Below are positions 11,579-21,428 of a stretch of DNA of 64,000 nt, piece by piece (the first letter of the stretch is position 1; every line of letters begins with the position of its first letter). Source of the stretch: Lentinus brumalis. Taxonomy: Eukaryota; Basidiomycota; Agaricomycetes; Polyporales; Polyporaceae. The DNA lies in the NCBI GenBank assembly GCA_001792895.1, contig MARA01000001.1:3472001-3536000 (forward strand), given 5' to 3'. The notes under the pieces were generated by a model, which saw only the letters and a list, made by a program, of their open reading frames with translations, was not told the DNA's origin and made no database searches. Position numbers and translations under genes: made by a program.

Positions 11579-12400
11579 CAACACGTGTTACCTGGCGACA
11601 AGAAGCGTCGGATTGACGTCTGGCAGCAAGGGCAGCCGGCACGGGTGGGAGAGGGTAGCACGGAGACAAGAGCTTACCTCGGTGCGCCCCCGACCTTCCG
11701 CCGCATGTGGCACCTCTCTCACGCGTACGGAACGGAACACAGCTCAGCTGGATCTCTGCGGAGGCCGGATGCGAGGCAGCCGGGTATATGCGTCGCTATA
11801 TGCGCGTCGGCGTCGGCCATGCGCGACCCGAGACGAGCGAGAACTTGAAGGAAGAGCAGGAGCACCGGCGGCAGGCGCCGACACGAGCAGCAGGAGCAGA
11901 CGACCGAGAGCGCAGAGCAGCGCAGGGAGAGAGCCGGGCAGGAGCAGCAGGGCGCGGTGGTGGGCAGAGGAGAGCCGCGTCGGGCACAAGCCTCAGTTCG
12001 CAGAGTCGGTGAATAGGCGCCCGTGTGCGAGGGCGGATTTCGACGTCGTGCGATCGGTCGTGTGGGCTCTGGGGTGCACGTATATTGTATTCTGTGGTAG
12101 TAGTGCACAATGAATGTCTCTCCGCACTCCTCTCTCCGCTGTCCGAGTCCAGCTGCAGTCCCCAGCACTCCCTTCCCCAGCACTCCAATAACCACTCCCC
12201 GCACTCCACTAATCATCCCAGCACTCCAATAACCACTCCCTGGACACCCTAACGTACTCTCTTCTACTGCAACAGGACCTGTCCCGCCGCCCGCCGCCCG
12301 CCGTCCGACACCCGCTCCGCCATCCCGCCCCGCCCCGCCATGTAGATCCCGGGACACGCCCGAGATCTCGGCTCGTTTCCCAGCAGCCACTATTACTCCG
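11579..12400. other. Stretch without a supported gene, ends in a C-rich minisatellite
   Basis: Long open frames exist on both strands but are mutually overlapping and have low-complexity Arg/Ser translations. I support none. The right part (about 12165-12245) contains short tandem repeats, listed separately. Confidence 0.4.
12165..12245. repeat. Short imperfect tandem repeat (CCAGCACTCCAATAACCACT)
   Basis: The phrase CCAGCACTCCAATAACCACT appears twice (about 12177-12196 and 12210-12229), with degenerate partial copies (CCCAGCACTCCC, CCGCACTCC) around it, giving a minisatellite-like run with a period near 33 nt. It precedes a C-rich, promoter-like or coding stretch. Confidence 0.65.
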
Positions 12401-12659
12401 CGTGCCCACCTACCCCGGGCTCGCCTACCGTCCGCCGTCGCCCTCATCGTCATACCCCCCAGGCCCAGCAGCCTTCCACGCCGCGCGTCCCGGTCCGAGT
12501 CGCCAGTCCGAGAGCGTCCACTCGACCACCTCGTCCGCCCCCTCCGTGCCCGAGTCCGAGGAGAGCGCATACACCGACCGCGACGCCATCGACTACGACG
12601 AGCTCGAGGAGTTCTACCGCCAGCCGCAGCCGGGCCAGCCTGAGGATCGCCCGTCGTAG
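12260..12659 (+). CDS. Possible 3' exon of an unrecognised gene
   Basis: A stop-free frame runs from about 12260 to the TAG at 12657-12659. Its first half is Pro/Arg/Ser-rich and could be untranslated. The last ~35 codons give a Ser-rich then acidic tail, with DYDELEEFYRQ near the end, which looks more like real protein than the surrounding frames. No ATG begins the frame nearby, so an upstream exon would be needed; acceptor-like sequences lie near 12276 and 12386. I recognise no family. It could also be chance in C-rich DNA. Confidence 0.3.
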
Positions 12660-13080
12660 TGGTGAGTGGACGGCGCTGGAGATGGATCCGTGGGACGACG
12701 CTGACCGCCGCTTCCCTTCTGTGGCTGGTGCTTCGCAGCCTGGACCAGCCCAAGACGCGTTCATTTCCCATGCCCTTCGCCGTTACCGCGTAACTTTGAC
12801 AGTCGGACGCGCTTCCATCCCGCCGCCACGGTTCTCTTTCTCATCCGTATCTCCGTTGCGGTCCGTGCTCCGGCCCCGACGTCTCTCCCTCCAACGCCTA
12901 TGTTTATCGTCATTTATCCTACACATACTGTGTCCAGACTAAGTGCTAACGTGTGCTCCTAGTGTACCCCCAGTATAGCTCAGCTAACGTAGATATGTAG
13001 TCTTAATGCAATCTAATCTCCCTCCAGCGCGGAAGGCGCAGACAAAACCCATCGCAGTGAGGACACAGCGCGGGAGCGGT
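12660..13080. other. Intergenic, nothing recognised
   Basis: About 420 nt with CT-rich patches (12825-12900) and no conserved reading frame. It precedes the right copy of the duplicated repeat block. Confidence 0.4.
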
Positions 13081-13081
13081 T

Positions 13082-14780
13082 GACATCACGCACCTCGTGT
13101 GCTGGTCATAGAGTTGCCTGCCAGCACGTTCGAGATGCGCCACCCAGCTTCTGCAATACCTACCTGTCCCTCGGGGCATCGTCCGAAGGCGCATATACCA
13201 GGCAAAGTGAGGCGTTGTTCGGGGAAAGTTGGACGAGTTTTGCGTTTGCGTCCCATGCACGCATTGAATGCATGACTCCGCAGCGGGTGATCTTCCAGCG
13301 GGGCCCGCAAAGCACGGGATAGAACCAAGCAGGCGACGCGATCTGGAACTCAACTTCGCGGTTATATCAGCCTTGACTTCAGCACGAGCCATATACCTCA
13401 CCTCCGTTGCAGAGAACGTGCATAAAGCCTAGAGGATCGCCCGCACACGGTGCCAGTGCTCGCAATTGACTTGTGAACCGAGATAAGGTCGCCCCGGATC
13501 CTGCAGCACCTCCCGAGCCTGGACTCGAAGGCCTTCCCACCGATGAATATGTTCCTCGTCGTATCTCAGCGTGGTGGTCATGCTCTTGAGAACAGCTCCC
13601 ATGGGATTTCGGAGCCGCGTCCGTTCTGTGCAGAGAAGTTGACGGGGCGACTAGGTTCAAGTCTTCGATCTGGGTTCAGTATAATATAAGCACGAGAGGA
13701 CGCACGTTCGCCTCTTCAGAATATTCGGCACCATTCGGAGTGCGTGCCATGACCTCCTTCAAGTTGCCTCAGGCTGAGTTTCCGGACACAGCTACGCTCG
13801 TTCGGGAGTGTGATGGTCGTGCGGTGACATCCTACAGCAACATGCGTCAGAAGCAAGTGCATACGAAGTGCTGCTGCTGCTGGCCGGCCGGAGGAAGTAC
13901 GCGTGTATGTGGACGGGGATGTAGCGAGCCTCCGAGTAGACTCCGCCGTAAGGACATGCCAATGGACACTGTACTGTACGGCGCCGACTGTATCTCGGGG
14001 AGCGCGATGGTGGAGGCCTGCACGGAAAATAAGGGGCGGAGGGGCAGTCAGTTTGTCGGAAGTATGAGTAGAGATGCAGACCGACGCAAACCACCGCGCT
14101 CGGCCCGTACTAGCTGCTGAATGTAACGAGTAATGGCCTCGCCAGGACTTCCCCAACGCAGGTCGGGTTGCGCGACCGCTCACGGCATTCCCTGCGATTA
14201 TCGGTGTCGCAAGGCGTGCCCGGGGTGGCGACGGATTTTTCGCTGAGGTCGAAAACTTGAGTCCTGAGTCGAACATGAGGCGCACCCGGATGTCACGTAC
14301 CCTCCTTCCGCTCGGACAGACATCCGCACACGCCCCGACTCACATAATATTGACTTGTGGTCCGAGGTATGCTTGTCCTGGGTCTCGCCGCATCTTCCGG
14401 GTCTGGACCTTCTCACGCTATTGGGATTGTTCCTCTGCGCATCTGAGAGTCATGATATGCCGCTGAGAACAGCTCCCGTGAGACTCCGGACCCGCGTCCG
14501 TTCTGCCCAAGTAGATCGAACGGGCTGGTGGCACGGCGTGGTACGTGGGTCGGAAATGCGGGAGATTGGTAGAAAGTGAGTATTGCTATGTCCTTGTATG
14601 CGCGTCGCACTTCCTGCATACCTATCGTCCCACATGCGGGGAGGCAAGCTGTCAGATACGAGGGAAATGTAAGGTTGAACAGGATTCAAACACACAGACT
14701 TCCTGTGAGGGACTCGCCTGTTTCTGATGGTGGGTAGTAAGCACGCAAGAGGCGACATAAAAAACACTGGAGCGACCCAT
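13082..14780. repeat. Diverged repeat block, right copy (R3 and R4 units)
   Basis: Positions 13322-13720 align with 1-430. R3 (about 13525-13640) and R4 (about 14395-14515) carry the same core as R1 and R2. A shared sequence, GGTCGGAAATGCGGGAGATT, occurs in both blocks (about 1267 and 14550). On the minus strand both blocks can encode a short similar peptide around 1000-1070 and 14260-14330 (GGYVTPGCASC versus GGYVTSGCASC), hinting that the unit once coded for protein. Frames are otherwise interrupted. Confidence 0.65.
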
Positions 14781-15505
14781 GCCCATAACCTGGAACGTCA
14801 CGTTTCCACATGACAATATGCTTAGGGATAACCGCACTGAATAGTCAGCCGGACATCATCAAACTCAAGGAATATGGGACACACCAGTGAGGTCCCGGAA
14901 AGCAAGTACCACATGCCGCGGTTGTGCGCGAATGCTGGGGCAACGCTAGGTTCTGCGCGGACTTCCTAATACTCGAGACCAACTCGCGTGGACCGTGCCA
15001 TATTCGTAACATCGACGCTGCATCCGACAACTTGTTATGGCTCAATACTGAGCCGATGTACGGGAATGCCCACCTGGTACGGTACGTACCGCCATGAACA
15101 TGCTCTTCCCACCTCGTGCAGTTCCAGAGCATTGGACCCTCCGGAGAACGACTTGATGATGCATGCGGAGACGTCGTTGATCGCGTCGTCGTGGACTGGT
15201 CCGGGCAGAGGTGCCTATCCTGTGCAGGTGTGCGTGCCTCGGCGACCTGCGGAGCATGTGCTCAGAATATTTTGACCTGTAAACGTTATCTAAAAAGGAC
15301 CGTGAGTTTCGTCCAGCAGTCTCCAACTACGGAGAGGTCTTCCGACTGGCGCTCATACTCGTAGCGTATGTCTGTACTTACAACCGAAAATACAATCCTC
15401 CTCCTCCTCCTAGGAACATCTCTAGTGTAATTAGGTCGCCTGTCGTGCGAATTTGCGTCGTATATCTATTTGAGAGCGATCATGACACTCACTTAGTCCA
15501 GCTCT

Positions 15506-16760
15506 ATGGCTAAGGGTCGTTATGAGACCCGCGACGCGGTCCCTCCGTGACGGGCCACGGTGTCCCTATATGGCAATCTTCAGCCAGACATGGAGGAACA
15601 CTGTAAACGCTAAACCTCAGCCCGAGTTCCGCAGAACGGAGGAGGAGGAGGTTCCCGCACTCACCTGGGTGCGCATGCTCTCTCCAACACGAATACAGTG
15701 CACATCAGAAGCTAACGCAATCGTGTCCACGTTCCCCCGAGCCGCCGTTCTAAACCCCCTGCGCTCCCACAGAAGTCCGAAGGTTGTGGAGAGAGTGTCG
15801 AGTATCGAGTATTCCGACGTTGCGCAGACGTGGGCGACCTGCTCCAGCCCATCGACGTGCTCACCACGAGACGCCTCGGGGAGGCGGTCATATGCTTGAA
15901 GGGACACAGAATTGCAGGACGACGTGCCCAGTAAATGGAGCTCAATGAATAGCTGCCGGCATGACCGGCGGTACGTGATCTCAAGGGGATCTCCTGCGAA
16001 GGAACCTTCAGAGGACGAGCGTCATTGCAAGCCGACGTCCACGATGATCGCGCGCCCATTTGCTCCGGAACCCTCTTCTTTTCTCGACTTCGACTCCGTC
16101 GTGCGAGATTTCCAAGGCCCCGTTAACCTTTGCTCGAGCAGAGCCGTCGACTTGCTCTTGAGTGCCCGACGGCTGGTGAGGCAAGGCGACCGATCTTGCA
16201 ATGTCCGTGCATCATGCCAACGGCATGGCACCCCAGTTCGTGATGTCCTCGCGGCGGTTATGAGAGGCTAGAACGTCATGACCTGGGTCGGGCGCCACTG
16301 CGGTCGGATACGTGCCGAGTGATGTTCTTTCGAAGGACGAGCTGGCAGATTTGGGCAGACGTTCTGACTCCTGGCGGTCGAGGTCTGCTCAGACTCTTGA
16401 GCTGGAGTGCGCTGGCATTCAGAGAATCGGGCTCCGATGCAGTGTGGTATTGTCTGTTCTGATCGCGATATTGACCCGCGACGGAATAAGAGAGCGGTTT
16501 GGGTCGGAAACGGGCCCGGTTGATAGGGCGGAAGGGGGACTCCGACGGGGATTGGCCAGGAGAAGGGGGCACTGGATTCGGTTCGGATCGCTGGGCCTGA
16601 GCGAGCGGCTATGTCGGCGCCGGTGATGGTTGTATGCGTTCTCGAACGCCCCCATCCCCGCACATCCGCACCGTATCCCCTCCGCCGTCCTTTCCTTCCT
16701 CCACCCATGGCCCACATCGACCATCGTCATCGGCGCCCCGACGGCGACCACGACCGACAC
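15506..16760 (+). repeat. Direct duplicate of 2006-3400 (right copy), includes septin-like promoter
   Basis: This near-identical partner of the left copy lies about 13.4 kb away in direct orientation. Here the block is continuous with an intact septin-like reading frame, so this is probably the parental arrangement. The final part (16400-16706) would be the promoter and 5' UTR of the septin-like gene and has the CT-rich TTTCCTTCCTCCACCC just before the ATG. Confidence 0.8.
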
Positions 16761-19700
16761 GTCTACGACCGCCAGCACATCAACGGCAAGCACCCCCACC
16801 CCCGCTGCCCCAGCCGCCCGCCCCGCGCCGACAGGATGCCAGCCGAGGACACCCCCGGATACACACTCATGGTCGCTGGCCGCCGCACAGGCAAGACGTC
16901 CTTCCTGCGACTCCTCCTCGACACCAACACCGTCGCCTCCTCCGTCACGCGCGACCAGCTCGCGTCCGTCGCCAAGTTCGTCCAGGGGTGCAGCGGCCAC
17001 ACCTCGCACGTCCGGACCGTGTCAATCGACATTGACCTGGCGCCTGAAGAGGCCGACGAGGAGCTCCCCCTGAACCTGACACTCATCGACACCCCTTCGC
17101 TCGACTTCGAGGACGACGCCTCGTCCCAGCGCGCGCTGCAGGAGATCCTCCGACACGTCGAGGCACGGTTGGGAGACACTCTCGAGGACGTGAGTGCTCC
17201 GCTCCTAAGCGCCCATTTTGATCTAACTTTCTCGCGTCGCGTCCCAGGAGCGCAAAGCACATACAGGCAGCCACCTTGTACACCTGTACGTCCTCTTTCT
17301 TGCTCTATCGGACTGCTTGTCGAGCCCCCCCTCTACCCTCCGATGCACGAGACGTGGCGGAGTTTGTCGCGCGTTACCCCGCGCGCACCGGAGTCGACGG
17401 AGGCCTCTGATCGCGTCGGCTAACATGGGCGTCTACTGGCTCCGTGCTCCCCGTTCCACGCGAGGCTCGATGAACGGTCTTGGAGGGCCCTGCCGGCATG
17501 AGGCCTACCACTATCGCCTTGCGTTGATATCCGCCCTTTCGCCGCCACGTTCTTCCTGTTCATCCGGGATAGGTTGCCGCGTACTGCTGCGACACTCTAG
17601 CTGCTGAAGGACACCCCGGTCGAAGCCTGTCATGCCACGCTGCTCCTCGGACGGTGCGTAAAGGCAGGGCGCATGTTGATCGAGCACCCCAGCACCCCCT
17701 GAAAGAAGCTTGCGCATGGCGGACTCCGTCCCGGAGTGCCTAGGCGTGGCCAGCGCGCTGCCCCATGCTGTGTTCCGAGTGAATGTGGTAGCTTCGTATG
17801 CGGGAACGTGCACTAGGAGCACGGACGCTCGTGGTCTCCGAACCTGCGCCTATTGCCGGGGCACTTCCCCCGCTCCGGCACGGACGTGCAGTGTCTGTGG
17901 CTGTCTCAGACAGTTCGCTCTGTTAGGGTTTGATTTTGAGTTTGTCTGGCTATCGTCAGGTGAGATGCCTGTGATAGAGCGAGTTCTTACGTCTGTGTCC
18001 CCTGTTCGCATTCCTACCTGTCGTCTCGCCCGCCCTTCAGAATGTTGTGCTCATCATCACTGTGTCGCACAGATGCATATACTTCCTCGACCCCGATCAC
18101 ATAGTGCCACCGTCCGTACCCGCACCACCAGTACCACTTGTACATCGTGCACGTACCAACAGTCTTTCCACCCACGAACATGAACCTGTCATTCTAGAGC
18201 CTCCAGTCACCAACAACCCCATGCTGTGTCGGCCCATCCTCCCCGCCTCCGACATCTCCGCCATCCGCCGACTTTCAGCACGCGTCAACGTCCTCCCTGT
18301 AGTAGCTCGTGCAGACACTCTGACTACGGAGCGTCTGACAGCTGTGAAGATGGCCATACGCCGCGATCTTGCTGAAGCAGGTATTGGCTTTGGCATCTTC
18401 GACCTCGACATCCCTCTGTATGCCCAATTGGAGTCGAAGGTCATCAAGAACAAGTCCGAGAACGGCTTCATGCAACATATCAATGGGTCGAACAACTCAC
18501 CGCCCTCGACACCGATCACGCCGACACTCCTGCGGCTACCGTTCTCTCTTATCTCACCTGATATTTATTCGCACAGCGACGGAGTAACCAGGTGTCCACT
18601 GTCTCGTCACGAGCTAGTACACCAATACACTCCTTCGAATCACATCACCCCCAAAAGCCACTCGACACCGAAAGTGGTACCCGGCAAGTTTGTGAGGAAT
18701 TACCGCTGGGGATCGCTCGACGTCATGGACGCGAGCCATTGCGAGTTCCTCCATCTCCGTGGTGCCATCTTCCATCACATGGAGGTTAGACTACTCTCGA
18801 CATCCGGCTAGTGTACAACGTACTGACCACCTCAACCCGCCCGCAGACACTGCAAAAGTACACGCGCGAGTACCTGTTTGAGAAATTCAGGTCGGAGGTG
18901 CAGCCCGCACCGCCTGTCGCCGTCCGTCCTCAACCCGCGGCAGTGAACCGTCTTCCGCCTATGCGCGACTCCCGCCCCGTCCTTGCGATAGACACCGCCC
19001 CTCCACATGCCAACGGGAACGGCCATATGCACATTCCACGTTCCGCTGTCGTCAACGGCGAACCGCCGTCTGCGCAGGTTATCTCTGCAGCGATACAGGA
19101 GCTCTCACCAAAGACAGCAATATCCTCAAGTCAGTCGCATTCCTTCTCCTATGCCGCCGAGGTCGTCTCTAGCTCGGACTGTCTGTGTCGCGACTGTTGG
19201 TCGTGCATTACTCTTTGAGACGGAATGCTGACACCGCCATCTTGCAGGGTCTCAACGTCAACGAGCGAAGAAGATAACGGTTGCCTGCAACTTCTGCCGC
19301 TGTAAGTCCGGCCCATTTGCCCAAGTCGCCGCGTTCACACACTGACTTGGGCGCAGCGCGGAAGCTCAAGTGCGATGGCGGCCGACCGGCATGCGGGCAG
19401 TGCTTCAAACGTTCGAACCCGTGCGACTACACCGCGAGCAACAAGCGCCGCAACTCTGGCAAGCAGCGGAAACAATACGGCAGCGATAGCGAGGGTGACA
19501 GCATCGAAGATGGTACGGCCGACCTCGACCATCCGTCGCACTCCCCGGACCTGTCGTCGTCCGCTCCGCACTCCCGAAGAAGCTCGAACGTGAGCATGCT
19601 TCTCACGGACACGCTTCCTCCCCTGAGCGCAGCCGTTGAGCCACGCGAGGAGGGTTCGGCCACCCTTCCCCGATCGCGACCACGACAGAGTTCGGGGTGC

Positions 19701-20313
19701 CGCATGCCAACGGTTCTCGCAGGCAATCCATGCACACGGAGCTGCCTCCCATTGCCACGCTCTCCGCACCTCCCGGACCGCAGGACGACGGCGTCTCACT
19801 CGTATCGTTCAAGGAGGCAGAGTCGGTCTCGCGCCGACGAACGTCTTCGGCGGCATCAGGCTCTACTTCCAGTCGCGGTGGACGCAGTGGATCAAAGATC
19901 GTTGCATGCAACTTCTGCCGAGGTACGTTGCAGATCACATTCATAGCAGTGCAGAACAGAACAGTGGCTGATCATCCCCACACGCAGCCCGGAAGACGAG
20001 GTGCGACGGCGCCCATCCCACGTGCAGCAGCTGTTCGCGTCGATCTCTGCGGTGCAACTACGTGAATGATCCGACGAAGGCGCGGTCAAAGAGCAACAGC
20101 AGCGGTGCGTCGCCGCCCGACGTCTCCGCGTCGACGTCGTCGCGCTCGTCCCCGGTCGCGTCCGTGACGCTGAGCACGCCCAGCATCGGCGAGTCTGCCA
20201 TCGTGCGTCCGCGCAGCGCGTTCGACACGGACATGATGCAGCAGCCGGCGAAGAAAATGCGTCTCGGGATGGAGTTGAGTGCGCCCAGCATCGCCGTGCT
20301 CAACGTCCAGTGA
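16707..20313 (+). CDS. Septin-like GTPase fused in frame to a double Zn2Cys6 regulator
   Basis: Exons: 16707-17189, 17248-17285, 18073-18784, 18847-19129, 19248-19301, 19357-19589, 19691-19922, 19988-20313 (2361 nt, 786 aa). The N-terminal ~450 residues are septin-like: a P-loop region VAGRRTGKTS, a G3-like DTPSLDF and a G4-like VVARAD followed by TL. The 22 kb paralog has VAGAQGTGKTS and DTPGLDF, so this P-loop is one residue short and the G3 Gly is Ser. The last septin-like segment (YLFEKFRSE) shares an exon with a linker leading to two clusters with CX2CX6CX6CX2CX6C spacing. No ATG lies between 19232 and the first cluster, so a separate regulator would have to start inside the shared exon (e.g. 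18961). Alternatives: two overlapping genes, or start at 16837. The 19590-19690 intron (GAG acceptor) is the weakest junction. Confidence 0.6.
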
Positions 20314-21428
20314 CTCCCTGCGGCGCGAGAACACGCCCTCGAGCCCTCGGGCGCGGACACACACAGTGGACACTCCTTCTCTATTTCTCCCTATCTCCAG
20401 GCAAGGGACCGTGATCCGTTCGGTGCGGTTGGTAGAAAACGCGCTCGCGTATGATCGTATTTTCCGTTCTTGTTTTGATTCCCCGGCACGACATAGCATC
20501 CCCCAGATCCCCCCCACACAGTGAACATATTCATATCCATACGTATCTGACCTCGAGGCTCTGAAGCTCCCATCTCCCATCTCCATCTCCGTCGTCTCTC
20601 CTTCCTATCGCGTCTCTCGTCTCATATAGTGCTACTGCTGGTTTGTTCCGGGCCTTTGGATTGTTGTTACGCTTGTTGTTGCGTGCATTGGAACCGTGTA
20701 CTATAGCCCCGCCTCTCGCTCCGTCCCTCTAACAAAGCCGAGTAGGACCGCGATCGTTGTCCCCTATCTTCCATTTTGTGGAGCGTTGGGCACCGACGCC
20801 TTCCTTATCTGGGTATTGTGTTACCTTTCCTGTACGATACGTTCGACGGTCACCATGTGAAGTGTCGGGGAGCCCCTGAGGACATCGAGCGCATGCATAA
20901 ATACCTTCGCGTCGACCTCTGCACGTCCATCGCTCCTTCGCCCTCTCCCACATGCTGAGTTCGCCGTCGCCTCGCTCAGAGCATCTATCGACCGTCCATG
21001 GCCCTCGCACATTTTTGATTGCTGAGACTGCTCGCCATCTCGTGCATGCGGCGAACTACTATGGGGTTAACTGCAAGGCCGGCTGACGGATTCCAGATGC
21101 GTGGGAGAGAAGCGGAGATTCGGACGCAGTTTGAGCTGGGTCCGGCGCGAAGGCCAAATAAGGACAAAGACGACGGCGCGGGACAGCACTAGGTCCTTGC
21201 GCTGACCGTGAACATTGAACAAAGCGCGACGGCCACCATTTGCGCAGGCTTTGCAACTTGGCTTTGCAACCCGCAGGTGCTTTGATCTCTCGCGCATGCA
21301 CATATATCGCTCGCTGGTCGTCGCTGGTCGCTCTCGTATCTCCCTCTCTCGCGCCGCTCCTTTATCCCAATCTGAACCTTCCACGCCTCTTCTGATACCC
21401 ACCACCACCACCTCTCCGACGTTGCAAG
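20314..21428. other. Intergenic between the regulator and second septin-like gene
   Basis: This holds the 3' UTR of the regulator and the promoter of the second septin-like gene, whose last 120 nt are CT-rich (TCTCGTATCTCCCTCTCTCG) with a CATATAT stretch at about 21299. No additional gene is supported. Confidence 0.5.

Noticed and set aside
11719..12771. 350-codon minus-strand open frame
   Set aside because: It has Arg/Ser/Thr-rich composition and conflicts with a better plus-strand frame at its right end; no domain and no splice support.
6710..15090. Recurring palindrome GTACGTAC (e.g. 6716, 7470, 10562, 15079) as a possible binding site
   Set aside because: It is explained by splice-donor-like GTACGT on either strand and is not regularly spaced.
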